Shown piece after piece: positions 1 to 13,080 of a stretch of DNA of 64,000 nt (position 1 is its first letter; each line of letters starts with the position of its first letter). The notes below the pieces were generated by a model, which was not told the DNA's origin, ran no database searches, and saw only the letters and a list, made by a program, of their open reading frames with translations. The stretch covers positions 447,704-511,703 of the forward strand of contig VZRG01000437.1 in assembly GCA_013397435.1 (NCBI GenBank), written 5' to 3'. The stretch comes from Erythrocercus mccallii (taxonomy: Eukaryota > Chordata > Aves > Passeriformes > Dicruridae). Position numbers and translations under genes: made by a program.

Positions 1-362
1 ATAAAACAAAAACAGACTCTACCTGAAACCAGGAACCACCCAGGCTCACTTCCAGCCACATTGTCCAACTATGGATGACTTCATTTGCACCAGGAAAAGC
101 TATTTTCTTCATTGTACACCTCAGCCCCAGGCTATGAAAAACAGTATAAAACCACCCCGCAGAACACGTCTTCGTGGATGCAGAGACGGTGTCCTTTGGA
201 CGCAGACTCTGTGCCACCAAGCGCTGATCCCCAGGCCGGCGCTTTGGGATATTGGGATTCATTGGGTCATTTTTCTATTTTTCCAAATTTTATCTGAAAT
301 TGTAAGCAATAAACCATTTTATTTTTCATTAAATTCGGATTGGCGATTTTTCATTTATAACA
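1..362 (+). mobile_element. ERV LTR fragment, cut by the window edge
   Basis: The sequence has the order expected of an LTR: a TATA-like element (GTATAAAACC, near 143), a GC-richer stretch with many CpGs at about 150-245, an AATAAA poly(A) signal near 307, an AT-rich U5-like end, and a terminal CA at 362 (ATAACA). The left end (TG...) is not visible, so U3 continues outside the window or is truncated. No primer-binding site follows position 362; the next bases look like plain flanking DNA, so this is probably a solo LTR or a 3' LTR. The arrangement resembles avian class II or III LTRs, but I cannot name the family. The two overlapping open frames from 71 and 85 are chance frames inside it. 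Confidence 0.55.
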
Positions 363-1783
363 AGCACCTAGAAAGGCAGTCATTTCTTTTATTTTTCTGA
401 GTGGATGCAGCTGAGGATTTCCTTTCAGAGCCTATCCCTTCAATCAGGGTAGCACTCACTGGTGTAACATATCTAGAATTAACATAAGGAACAGTAATCT
501 CCTCCCTTCAGACTGGTGAGGTGGGAGCAGTCTGAAAATCCCTTTCTTGGTTACACCCCACTTAATACCTACCCAACATGTTTATCCTGGCTCTTTGTCC
601 TCTGCCTTGCTCTTTTACTGATGTTTCATAATTTTAGCTCTAGCCAACTATTCTAGCTTGAATTTCTCCCTTTTCTTTAACTCACAAGTGAGTTTTGAGT
701 TGGCTTTATTCTTGTGCTTCTCTCCTCACAAAGGGAAGGGAAGGGAAGGGAAGGGAAGGGAAGGGAAGGGAAGGAATTTTTTTGTGATTTTCTGGTGGGT
801 GTGGGTTCCTAAACTTCACCTATCTTATAAACCATTAAGTGAAAAATAATAGTTTAAATGTGTCTGTACATTTTCTTTCTGTACTACAAGGAGTGTCAAT
901 ATTTGATCTCCTTTCCTCTCTAGAAAACTTAGTGTAAGTAAATACTAGAGTACAGTATGAAACATTTCCAGTGGATGCAGTGGAATAAGAGTTTCTTTTA
1001 TGCTTCTAATAAGGACAGATTGAAATACATATACATGAAAAACTGTAGATTAATTTATAGGAAACGAAATGAAATATCCATGTTAACTTTTCAGTCTCAA
1101 GGGCAACACTGAGATTTCCTTCCTATGACTTCACCTTGTTACAGCAAGAGAATTCACTGATATGGAAAAACAGAACATAAAATATTGTATACATGAAAAT
1201 TTTAATTGCCATCCTAACTCTGAAGGCTTCATCCTATGAAATAGTGGGAGCTCTTTTCTAATACATTGACAAATCTATTTACTCTCATTGTAAACTTAAT
1301 CATAGTAGGATATGATTATATATGAAATTTTGAAAATACCATAAAAAGGTTACACAACTGTTGTAGTGGTTCCATTTTGATTTCTGAAAAAAAAAAAAAA
1401 AATCGTCATCAATCACTTTCCCTATACTCATGTTCTCCATCATCCTCAACTCACACTCAACCACCACACTTACTTTTCCTCTACAGTGGTTTTGGGTAAA
1501 AAACCCCAACAATCAAACAAACAAATTATTGGACACAAATTATGGCAGGATTTGGATTTCATTGAAATTAAGACACTGAATGCAGTTAATATAGTCTGTG
1601 GACATGTAAACAGTTCCGTATGGGAAGCTATTCATTTGCACAAGCTGTAGGTGCTTACTTTAAAGTAGACACCCTACTCAGGCAACTACTACATTGACCA
1701 GCTTTCTTTCAGTATTATGACAACAAAAATAACACAAATAGTTAGTTATCTGTAGAAACTTTTATTTAGTTGCTGATTCTTCT
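363..1783. other. Anonymous AT-rich DNA with one microsatellite
   Basis: Apart from the AAGGG array at 731-776 and an A run near 1387-1402, I see no coding frame, RNA gene or recognisable transposon. Open frames are under 75 codons, and the one from 658 to 849 merely reads through the microsatellite. Confidence 0.5.
731..776 (+). repeat. (AAGGG)n microsatellite, G-quadruplex-prone
   Basis: Eight perfect AAGGG units from 731 to 770 are followed by a degenerate unit. Runs of GGG separated by AA meet the simple G-quadruplex rule on the plus strand several times over. A second array of the same unit begins at 1797. Confidence 0.95.
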
Positions 1784-1796
1784 NNNNNNNNNNNNN
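1784..1796. other. Assembly gap (13 N)
   Basis: Thirteen unresolved bases sit directly against the left end of a GGGAA array. True gap length and array length are therefore unknown. Any feature crossing this point should be treated as uncertain. Confidence 0.99.
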
Positions 1797-1868
1797 GGGA
1801 AGGGAAGGGAAGGGAAGGGAAGGGAAGGGAAGGAAAAAAAGAAAAAGGGAGGAAAAGAAGAAGAAGAA
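1797..1868 (+). repeat. (GGGAA)n microsatellite and purine tract beside the gap
   Basis: About seven GGGAA units (1797-1833) grade into an A/G-only tract with short AAG repeats to about 1868. The left end of the array is hidden by the N run. The unit matches the array at 731-776, 1.07 kb to the left. Confidence 0.9.
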
Positions 1869-4800
1869 ATAAATAACCTGACCACCCAACAGAAATAAAT
1901 ACAGGTTTCTCTAGAAGCCACAGGCACAAACTCAGGTTACTCTAAAAGCCACAGGTATGAACTGAGGCAGAAAATTAATATCAAGTATAAAGGTGAGGTG
2001 AATTTGGCTGCAGCACACAGTATTCCTCAAAATGTGTTTTTTGGCAAACATTTAATTTTGCTTGCTCTTGGCTTATTAGTGTTTAACATAGTCATCCTAA
2101 TCATTCTATAGCATACAGTCATAGTCATTCTGTAATCCTAGAAGAAATATAAAATATTGTGAAAAGCTTTTTTTGCCTTAGAGTGCCTACAAACCAAAAA
2201 GGTCTTTTTGTATTAAAGATATTTATCATATATCACCAATAAATAGTATTTTAAGTGTATTTGCATAAATATTAAGTCTATTTATCTTAAATGATCCTCT
2301 CTGTATGCAAATATTTTTAATTTTAAATACAAATAGATTTTTTCTGTGACATAAACATATCCAGTATGCAACTTCTGCATTTATTTATTCTAATAATAGG
2401 TAACAATTTACCATGCTCACTCTTGCAGTATGAATACTGATCCAAAAATGTTGCACTATTTCTGCCATTTGCTTCATTCCTAGCAAATCTGCCTGGACTC
2501 TGTCTTGTCTTAATTTTCTATTGTGAGTTGTTTTAAATAAGTGTGAATGAGGTACATGGCAGACAGATAAACTAGTTCTTCACTTCCAAGAGCTGTGTGC
2601 AAGGTCTTGGTAAATGTCTTTTTTTTCTCTTGGAAAAAGAACAGAGAGAACCAGACTTATAAAGGTTTTTTTTTTCCCCCTTACTTTAAATTATTTGCCT
2701 TTTATAAAATGGAGTGTGAGGGAGAAAAGGTTATTTTCCCTCGTTGAAAGCTCGTGGTTGTCCAACAGTGTCACAAACTCCATCACTCTGTAGAGCTACA
2801 GGAGACAGGGACAGGGTGGGCTTCCAAGTACTTAACTCATCCCATCTCCACTGGATTCAGAGGTCTGAACATCTAATGGTCACCCTGAGAGCCTCCACAA
2901 TGACCTCTTGTAACTGCATAAACAAAGCCTGTAATTAACAAAGTATGATATTTAAAACAATGGGTAAGCAACTTCATGGACAACAGCATCCATAGATCTG
3001 TGTTTACATGGGAAGAGGATTTAGAAGATGTGGAACAATTTTAAAGACTATTCCTACCAAGAGAAATATCTTATTATGCAACCATATCATCAGAAGAATC
3101 CTTTCAGGTTCTACTTTTGCAAAGATACATAGGGATGATGTTTCACGTGGGAACACCACAAAACTAGAATTCCTCACTTGCACTAGTATGTCAGGGGTTC
3201 CAGGGGCTTTTGTTAATACTTATTAAAGAATTAATGTTAGGATGCAACCTTTCAAATGAAAGTCACAGCTGAGAAAGAAATAGGAGAGAAGAAAGATAAA
3301 TTATGTCTGCTGAATCCTTGTCATCAAAAGGGAAAATTAACACTAAATTAACACCTTTTCAAAATGGTCAGACTACTTTCCTGTCTAGTTCATCATAACA
3401 AGATGAACTTTCCTCAACTTGAATAGGGGATTGATCATCCCATGGACTAGTTTATTGGGATATTGCTTCAGGAAAAAAATGTTTAGACAACAAACAGAAA
3501 ATAAATACAATTGTGAACTTTGATGAATGTGGAATAATTTACAGTAGACTCAATTGTAATTCTTTACTGGTTTGAGAACCAGTGTTGCTAACAGAATAAA
3601 AGCTGAGGGGAAAAACCCTGTCACAAAGCAAGTTTGCTGCATATTCTACTTTCTCTCAAGTACTTACACTTCAGTATCTTTTACGTAAACTCAAATATAA
3701 ACATATCATGCAAAATAATTTAAAGGAAAATATTTACTGTTTGAAAGAAGAGCACGAATCTATAATTTTGGAAAGGTGGTATTCTCGTGCTGCTCTCACT
3801 AAAGAAAAGCTTGTGTTTAGAATATAAGCATAAAAGTCAACATGATTTCTCCACTGGAGGTCCCTTTTCTGCTGCCTGAAATAGTGTCCTTTTGTTAGAC
3901 CGTGTAGCTATACATGGAAGTTTAAAATCATGCTTTAAAAGAAACTATCTTTGCTGCTTCAGTATGGTACAAGAAACTAGAATTGAGTATCAGCATGAGC
4001 CAGAAGCAAGCTTTGCAACTTTATTCAATCTAAACAAATACTGACCAGTAAACTGCTCCATAAACTATCCAGACAATTTTAATCCCAAAAAATTTAGAGA
4101 TCCAACAGCCTTGGTGCAGGAGAGGAACAATTTCAGAAAGACCCACAGTAACAGACTGCTCCATCTCACCACTGAGATCAAACCCTCGGAAAATTTTCAT
4201 GTAAGAACAGAACTGGAGTTAATGTCAAACACATTAACTGCAGTGATCATTGAGTGCTCATAAAAATTTCTTCTCTGTAACGAAATTGTTATTTTTATTC
4301 AAGAAGCTAGGAATACCTTGCACAACTGAATTTAACTATCACAAGGTTGTATCAAGGGCACACGTGTTGTTTTTTAGAAATGCATTTTATTTGCAGTGTA
4401 TAATACTCTGCATACACCAAAAAAAGATTGCACTCTGGCAATTAAATCTTGCAGTTCCATATAAAACTTCCCTTTGCAATATAAAAAATTATAGATCCAT
4501 TATAAATGGAAAATTAAAGCTATTTCAACTAAATTACTTATTTGCATTAAAAAAATAATCCCCTGAACTTACCATTTGACTGAGAAGAATCTGTTCAGAT
4601 ATTTTTTAAAAAATGCAAAATAGGTGTTTTGTGGTCACTTTGCACAGGAAAATAAAAATTCAGAGTGAGATTGTGATAATTATGTATAATGTCTGCATGT
4701 CTATGTGGTTCACAGAAGAATACTTCTCAATTCTATTAGCAATAGAACAGGTTTGCATTACCATAATTTTCTATTTATGTATCCAAGGACTCAACTATGG

Positions 4801-7800
4801 CATTTTGCACAATGCAATAAAGAGAATCAATTCAACTGAGGGAAATTAGAAGTTTCAACAACTGGAATGTAGGAACTGTATAAATGTGAATGAGTCTTAA
4901 AGAAAAGGGAGGATTGACCTTGACATGTCTCCTCTGGATTTCTTCAAAGACCATCCATGGGAGAGATGACTGCTGGCCAGCTCTTTTATGGGAACACGCA
5001 AATAGTGTTCACTGAAAATGCACAACTGGAGCTAGCTGAACTTGGCATGAAATGACATTTCACAGCATAAATTACAAAAGTAAGTCTCTCTGGCAAGATA
5101 CAGAGAAGTTGTGTTAGTGCCCTAGTAGGAGTTAAACATTCCCTGTGCTGTCCTGAGACCTCCACACAAGCATTCACAGAATTTGCTGTAACAAGAGGTA
5201 GTTCTTCTGCAGAGCACAGCAGGCTGTAGTGTGACATCTTGGATGCTGTATAGGGTAACACACACCTCCAACAGCAGTACCTCAGTAGAGACAGGGAGGC
5301 CAGTTTGGAGAACTTGGTTATTCACCAGCATTGCATGCCAGGGGAACACAGCTGTAAGATCAAGGAGATTTGAGAGTAGGTCCTACACAATGTTTTTTAT
5401 TTGTATTTCTATGTAATGGTAGACAATAAGCACCAAATAATTTGCCATAATTTATAATAATCACCACCTCTTTATTTATGGGAAATCATTGCCTCTTTTT
5501 AGGATGGGTGGTTGAAACACCAGAAACTACAGCCTCAGAGAATGTACTCATCTGGAAAAAGAGAAAAAAGAGGTCTTAGAAAAAGGGTCCTCAATGCCAT
5601 TTATTTAGACCTGCCTGCCGCATCTGAAGAAACCTAATATGTCCTTCAGCTTTATCAAATCAGCAGCCTTTTCTGTATGCCATATTTCAGAGCCCTCCAG
5701 CAATACAGTGCCAAAATACTTTACAAACCAGTATGTTAGTTGTTGTACCTCTGGAAAATCCAATCCACATATGATTCTGTGTCAGGCTCTTAGGATCCTT
5801 CCAGGACCAGCTTCTGAGCCCACAGGTACCTACAAACACACCGCTGCACTTCCTTATGGGAGTACTGTTCTTCATGATGACGGCTTTTGTGGTGGGGATG
5901 GGAAGGGTATGTCACAAAGAAGGAATTCCCAGAAGAACTTATACTTGCAGTATGAATTCCTGTGTGACAATCTAAATTCTCTCTAGTTGTAAACAGAATT
6001 TCATCTTAATCAACTGGTGAATGTAGATAAGCATCTGTACCTTACCCCGAATCTTGCCATAACCTTGTATTTTTTTTATTTTTTTTTTTTGTTTAATGCA
6101 AAGGACCAGACTGTTCAGTTCATTCCTGACACCGCTTGTGCTGGTATAAGGAGTGGAGTAATGACCTTCTGTCAGTGGGTGTTAAAAGGCAGAGAAGGTA
6201 GAACTGAAATCTGCTCCAAGCAGACACCTCTCAGGGTTACTCCCTGAGGGTGAGTGATTCCTTGCAGCAGCACATCCTCAGTAAGTGATTAGTTGCATGC
6301 TAAACTTTTAAGTCTCAGGTAAGCAATACCAAGGAATAATTGTGCACATGAATCCTTTAGATGTGAACTGTTGATCTAGTCTGAGACTAAGTCTGGAGCC
6401 AGCCTCACCAAAACTCCTTCTGAGAAGACATTTAGGACACAAGAGGGTCTTGTATAAGTGTCATGACCCAGTGGAAGAATCTCCCTGACAGTTTGGTCAG
6501 ACTTTGTCGTCTATGCAATAAATAGTCAAGCATACCTGGCCATCAAATCTTGTTAATCCACTGTCACATTTGCCACTGAACATTGTAAAGTCACTGTTTT
6601 ATGTCAATAAAGTATATTGTTGCTCCTCTGTTGTAAGTGCACCACTCCATCCATGGTGCATGGAGAATAACAGCTCAGTATGAGGCACCATCATTTCACA
6701 CAGGTGGATAAAAGGTGTAAATCATATAGGCATTTATATTAATTTTTTGCATGGTTGAATCCTGAATATGGGAAAAAATCCCTTATTAAGGAAAAAGAAT
6801 CTTATTCAGAGGTACTTGTTTCTTCAGCAACAATGTGGCACAAGTGGGTATACAACAACAGATGCACAACATATTTATATTATTTGTAATACTAGTAATC
6901 ATTATACTCTGAAAACCAGAAAGCAGCAAACACAATGCAGTTCAGGCTTCCAGACTAAAGAAAGGTATGCAGATCAGTGCAGCAGCATTTCAAAGACATC
7001 TATAGCCTCTGTGTTATTTGACATTCGGCCTGTTTTGCCCATCTCCTGAAATCTATACTGAAAATTGTTCCTACTCCTTAGAGAAGTGTTAACGCTGAGG
7101 TTCTTTTGTGCCTGGTGCTTCTGCAGGACATGGAGCAGACCATACAAAACACACAGGCAGCATTATGTTGCACATTCTGTGTTCAACACACCCAGTGGCA
7201 TTAGAGGCAGTAGTCAGAGAATCTAAACCAAACTGTGTCCTCTCTTTAGCCTTATCTTTGTGTTGGAGTCTCAAACTCATTCCCCAAGAATGATCTTGGG
7301 ATTGCAACCGCTGTGCAAAATGGGTCACAGCTGTAAGGGCACTTTAACAGCATACAGCTTCTTATGCACTGCATTGAATTTCTTATTCTTCAGATAAATG
7401 CACACTCTTGACTGTAAATCTAAAGCAGTGATGGAGACCATGAGCTGAAATGAACCTTACTGAGTATTTTAAAGGGATTATTAGGGAGCGAATGGGATGC
7501 AGTCATGCATGGCAATCTAGTCTTTCAAAATAAAGATCCTTAATTAGGCATAAAAGCTAGAGACTAAAGCCTACTTGATTTGCTCACATCTTAGTAAAAG
7601 AAAATATTAATCTTCAATTTAATCAAAGAATAATCATTACAAAACAAAATAATCACCTATAGGGAAAAAAGCAGGCCACACTATAAAAGAAAGATTGACT
7701 GTAGGGCAGAGAAAAGCTTAGGAAATTTTAAACAGACAATAAAGTTAGATTCTGCTTTTCATAAATCCTGAGTATCAGCAGAGACATACATTACAGGCAT

Positions 7801-10800
7801 ACACCTGCTTATTAAGCTACTGGTGAGAACACATTCATTGCTAACCTCAAAACAGAAATACTGTGCATTTTTAAGTTACAGCATAACATAAGAATATGAT
7901 AGGAACACTTCAAGTCTATAAACAGGGCAACAGCAGCTCTTTAGAGCAGGCAAGTGATGTCTGCAGCAAATGCTGAAAAAACATACGGTTTTCTCCATCT
8001 TGCTTCCCTTAAAGAAGATAAAATACATATGTATATTATGTACATTAGACACATATATATAAAATAAATTTAGGTTAAGAAATTGGAGAGGTAATGCTCT
8101 CTTAAGGAGTTGTTTTCTCATTCTGCCATTTAGTGAACCTGGAATTAAGTCCTTTTCAAACAGCTCTTAGCCAATCAGTAGCAGTGTTACTGATTCTGAA
8201 GTACAACTAGTTCTGCCTGTAGCAGAGGCCTCTGTACTTGTAGCCTGCCTGTAGATTCTTGTGCTCTATACAGCCTGATTTACATGAGAGAACTGAAATG
8301 GTGAAACTATTTATATGTTATACCTATAATGGAATAAAAGACAAATGAGTTGAGTGAGTTGGAAATACACACACAGATCAGCACCAGTATCTTCAAGCCA
8401 CTGTTTTATAAAGAAAGGGGTTTAAATCAAACTTGAAATCTCTTGTGTCTTTTTCTGCCTCTCACAATTGTTTCCCTTATGGCAGCAAACCCCTACCCTG
8501 CAGTCAGAATAGCATTTTGCCAACACCATACAAACAGTGAATAAAACAACCTCAGTGAAACAGGGGCCAAGAAGTGAATGCAGGCTTCTGGAAGAGTACA
8601 AGAAAATGATGCACACACCTGTGTCCTATGGTGGAAAGTCACAGGTTGGTCAGAGAGCAACACGATAAAACAGCAGTGCAGCAGCCTGGGTTTGTGTGTC
8701 TGGCTGCAGTGTGCCCATACAGCTGCCACGGTAGGAGCAGGGGGAGAGCAGCCCACGGCTGGGAACACACCCCACAGTGCCAGCCAGCCCACACAGGGTT
8801 TGGCAGTGCTGCTGTAGTACACAGCTCACAGATCCCAGGGAAACCTGCTCCAAGACAAAAAGAGGGAAATTCAACAAAACACATCTCCACTTCAGGATAT
8901 CAGATTTAAGTACCCTCTGTGTGAATAGAAACCTTCAGAAAAAGCTTTTGAGTATTTTTCTTCCATTGTAAAAGGAGACTAGAGAAATTTTTGTAATCTA
9001 TTTGAAAACAACATATTTCTGATAAGCATAGCAGCCAGCTGTTAACAATTTTGCAGCCAGGGTTATTTTCTTCACTGTTAGGCTTGACTGCTCACTCCTT
9101 GTGTGAAGAAACTCTGGCAAGTTTTAAATGCTTTACAGTGAATGAACAAGGAGACCATTTCTATATTTTTTTTTCAATAGAGTTACGGGAGATAAAAGGA
9201 AAAACAGGTAGCAAATATTTCTGAAATATTACATATACTGCTTGGGCATCCAACAGTGCCCAAGTGACTGTAACCCATGAAAGTTTCTCAATAACTGGAA
9301 AATGAAGATTGATCTCAACCCAGGAAGAGGAAGCAAACTGCAGATTTTTACTGTTGGCTTTTCTTACTTCTTAGCTATTTCACGCAATTTGTCTTTGGCT
9401 CTGTGACCTCAGAAGATGTTCACGCCTCACAGTTCCCAATTGCAAGAACACATTTTTCTGTTCAGACTTGTAATTTTTTTTTCATGTAGGTTTTATTCTT
9501 TTTCATCTCACAGTGTCTTACAGCCATGGAACTTATATCTTTTAGAGTGAAGAACTATGTTTTATTCTAGGTTGGAATTCAAATCTTATTACCACAGGAT
9601 GATGTTTCCTTCTACACCGACCAACTGCTGTATTCACTGTGGGTCTATTCCCATGCTATATCAAAATGAAAATAGCAGTGGGTCTGTGCAAATGGAGATA
9701 TCATCCCATTCCTTTATATCAAAGTGAAAAAAATATATATAACATTCAGATCACAGTGGAGGAGAAAAATTTTTCTTAATGCTTTCTGTCTGAAGATTTA
9801 CAGACCACTACAAAAACAGCACAACTTTCTTAGGGATCTGTCCATACTAATACTCTGTAGAAATATACACATAATCAGTTCATCTTGACATACAACTTAC
9901 TTGAGAATCCTACTGCCAGTTATGAAGATGGTTAAGAAACTGGAGAGTTCCTCAGCACAGAGCCTCATGTACCTTCTCCAGTGCAATAAACTAAAGTGCA
10001 GTGCACAATAGGGACACAGATTCTCACTATCATTTTTCCATACAGCACTCCAACAAGTTGCAGGGCCTACAGCAGACCTCACATGCAGCAGGAGGAGGTA
10101 ATTTTTTTATAAGACAAACCTTGGCAAAATAGCCCACTATTTTTGGGCTTTGTGCAAAACCTTTGTGCAAAGTATGCAAGAAATGTTTTTATATGAGCGC
10201 CTAATATATTCTTAGTAGACTTGGAAATTACCTCTGCACAAAGAGCAAAGCATGTACGCAAGAGCACAGTAAGTTGGATTCATGTGGCATTACCTTCAGC
10301 AGCCACCTACGTGTTGGCCAGTGTTTGCCCAGGTGACCCAATAAGTCTGTGGTAAAAAGGGAAGTGAATTTTTAACTTTTACAACACATTTCCTCCTGAA
10401 GATTAATTTCCCCATCAGCTACTTCAATACAAAAAACAAGATAGAAGGTGTATTCCCTTCTGTTCCGTTAAGAGGTCTCTAAGTTTGGATAATGTGTTAT
10501 TTCATTAATGAGACAAACAGCATAATATCTACAAGGAGCCCGACAGTCATAAGTTTTCAGATCAGAAAGGCTGATAGGGAACCTTGTCTCTGACAAAGTA
10601 TTAATTGATAAGCCATCTCTGCATACAAAAGAAAGACTTGATTAAGGCTGAAAAGCTTATGCCTCAGGTTGGCAACTCATTACTCCTTCCATTTTGTAAT
10701 CAGAAAGTAAAAGCAGAAGAGTATGTAAAGGGAGTCTTCCTAGAAATATTTTGACTAAGAAAAGTTAGAAGAGAGTTGGCAAATAATTGTTAAATAATCT

Positions 10801-13080
10801 CAACTCCGAAGTGCAACTTAAACACAATAATTATTTGCTAAATATTGGATTATTTAAGTATTTGAATGTTGATATAGCTGAAGTACACAGTTTGGCTCAT
10901 ATTTGAAGAGAAAAACCACACAGCTAATAAATTCTGAATTGGTCAGAGTAAAAGCAGTAAAAATCTAGTTTTTCTTATAGAAACTAAATAAAATTTTATA
11001 TTCTTTGATGTAAACATAATAGAGCCTTTAATTTCCCATCAGGATTGATCTTCAGTACTGTCAATAAAATTTTTCTCTGAATATAGTCTTGTAAAATTAC
11101 AAGATTCTCCTCAAAAATGTCAAAGACTTACACCTTGAAGGTAAAATTACGTTTTTGTCAATAGAAAAATAATTTCTAAGCATTTTGTATGATAGGCTTT
11201 CTTATAGAAGAGGGCACCTAAGGCTTCCTCTCATATTTTTTTCTGCTGGAGTTACTTATGTCAGGTGCTTCAGTAGGAGGCAGGGTATTTGTGCAATTGT
11301 CTCTAGAGAAGGATGCTGTACCATAAAAGAAAATAATGTCTTCCAGACTCTGCTTGTTGATTAGCTTAGGTCATGAAGCTTTTTTCTTCTGCAGCACTAA
11401 AAACATAGTTTCATCTTGAGGAGGAAAATTACCTTATTCCTAGGTTCTATATCTTCAATTTCTTTATGGGAAATATTGAAGATTCATATTTCTATTACAG
11501 CAGGTTACCAAGACAGAGAACTTCTCAGCAGCAGTAAAATCTAAACATGTCTTCTTTAGTACACTGTTTCAACCCATAAAAACACACATCTCAATACAGG
11601 AACAAGAGCAGTTTAGAGCAAGACTAGCATTCATTTTATGTGTTCTTCTCGGCCTCCTCTTTTGCAGAAATACAATACTAATGCAATGAGGTTTTCAAAC
11701 TATTTCTAACATATATGGCATGATATTAGTTATTAAGATATTAGTTCGGATAACTTCATAGTTTTGACTCATCACACCAAATTCTAAGAAATAAAAATAA
11801 AAATAATTAAACAATATATAAAAGTTCTTTAAATTATCAAAAGCACCCTCTGCTTAAAATTGCATTTTCATGTTACTGAGCCTCTCCATTCCTTACAAAA
11901 ACTCCCTATTAGTTCAAAATCAGAAGAAAAAACTCACTTTCTAAACCAGTAAAACTCATTTATACCTCAGCTCCTGGAGAATGACCTATGCAACTTCACC
12001 TGAGGAAGGTTCTTTAAAACCACTTGCACCCTGCACTAATAAAGAGCTCACAGGGTCAGTGACATTGCCAGGACCAGCATCCAGGCCAGTGCCATTGCAA
12101 GGGACTAAGGGATTGGTATTCCTGTGATCATTAATACAGCCAGAAATCCCCAGCCTTTCAGCCTCCTATTCTAAAAATCCTGGAGAAGTCAGAAAACAAA
12201 AGTTTCTGAAAAGGCTGATTGGTGTTCCCCATTAATGTACGCAATCTGGAATGTATTATCTACCCACAATTTCTGCTCCATACAGAGATCCATGGGATCG
12301 AATAAATTGGCATATAGGTACTGAAAGAGACTTTGCCTCTTAAGAGTTGCTTGTGGCAAGTGATGTAAATGTGGCTCATAAAGTGACTGGAGCGTAAAAT
12401 ATGACCGATTCCTCTCCTGACCTCAGCACTTAAAACACTCGGAGGTTCAGTATAAAAAATGTGTTAATTGCAAGGTAAGTGCCCTGTCCAATGTACAGAG
12501 AAAGGAGATAGGGGAGGCACTCTAGCCAGAAGGCACTGGTACTAGAGATCATCAGCAGCTGTGGTAAGAGAGAGATTTGTTTGGGCTGGTGTTAAAATCT
12601 ACCACCATGGACATTGTGTCTGCTCACCAGCACCTCTGAAGGGGACTTGAATCCTGTTGTTTGAATAAAGTAGCAGAAGGCTGTATCCTCCCTGCTTTGC
12701 TTGCTGTCTGACATAATCTATGTCTGTTCAGAAGATTATTTTGGGAGCAATGCCAGCAACACTGCTATACTCAGTTGAGGTTGTTCTAAACCAACACCAT
12801 CACAACTCCACATCTCTAGAGCTGACATAAAATAGCATAAAATGTTCTCTTATAAGGTGCAGAGCATGTGTGATGTTTATAGTGTTCTCCTGGTGTTTGT
12901 ACAAGGGTGATACATGTATGTATACAATGCGATGGGAAGAAAAGGTCTGCAGACACTGCATTTTTTCTTTTGCTCTTCTAACTAACTCGCTATCATTGTA
13001 TCTGAGAACTTCTGCAACACAATACTGTGAGTATTCTTCAATATTCTATACTATGGTAAAATCATGTTAGTGCTTGATGC
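1869..13080. other. Anonymous AT-rich DNA, no gene seen
   Basis: Both strands were examined for long frames, splice-flanked exons, CR1 3' octamers, LTR termini and RNA-gene signatures, and none was convincing. Open frames are at most about 115 codons, without family resemblance or low-complexity-free conserved motifs. Minor features are T-rich runs at about 6067-6091, short TA runs near 9731 and 8055, and a slightly GC-richer patch at 8560-8860 with overlapping frames on both strands that I read as composition. A weak LTR-like end (TATA-like at 12450, GAATAAAG at about 12659) is listed separately as a low-grade observation. Confidence 0.5.
6067..6091 (+). repeat. T-rich homopolymer run
   Basis: Two T runs are split by a single A, followed by a G. 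It could be the poly(A) tail of a minus-strand retro-insertion, but no body or target duplication was recognised beside it. Confidence 0.7.

Noticed and set aside
8493..8909. Cluster of overlapping frames on both strands
   Set aside because: No frame is favoured, no domain is recognisable and there are no splice or promoter signals; it is a composition effect.
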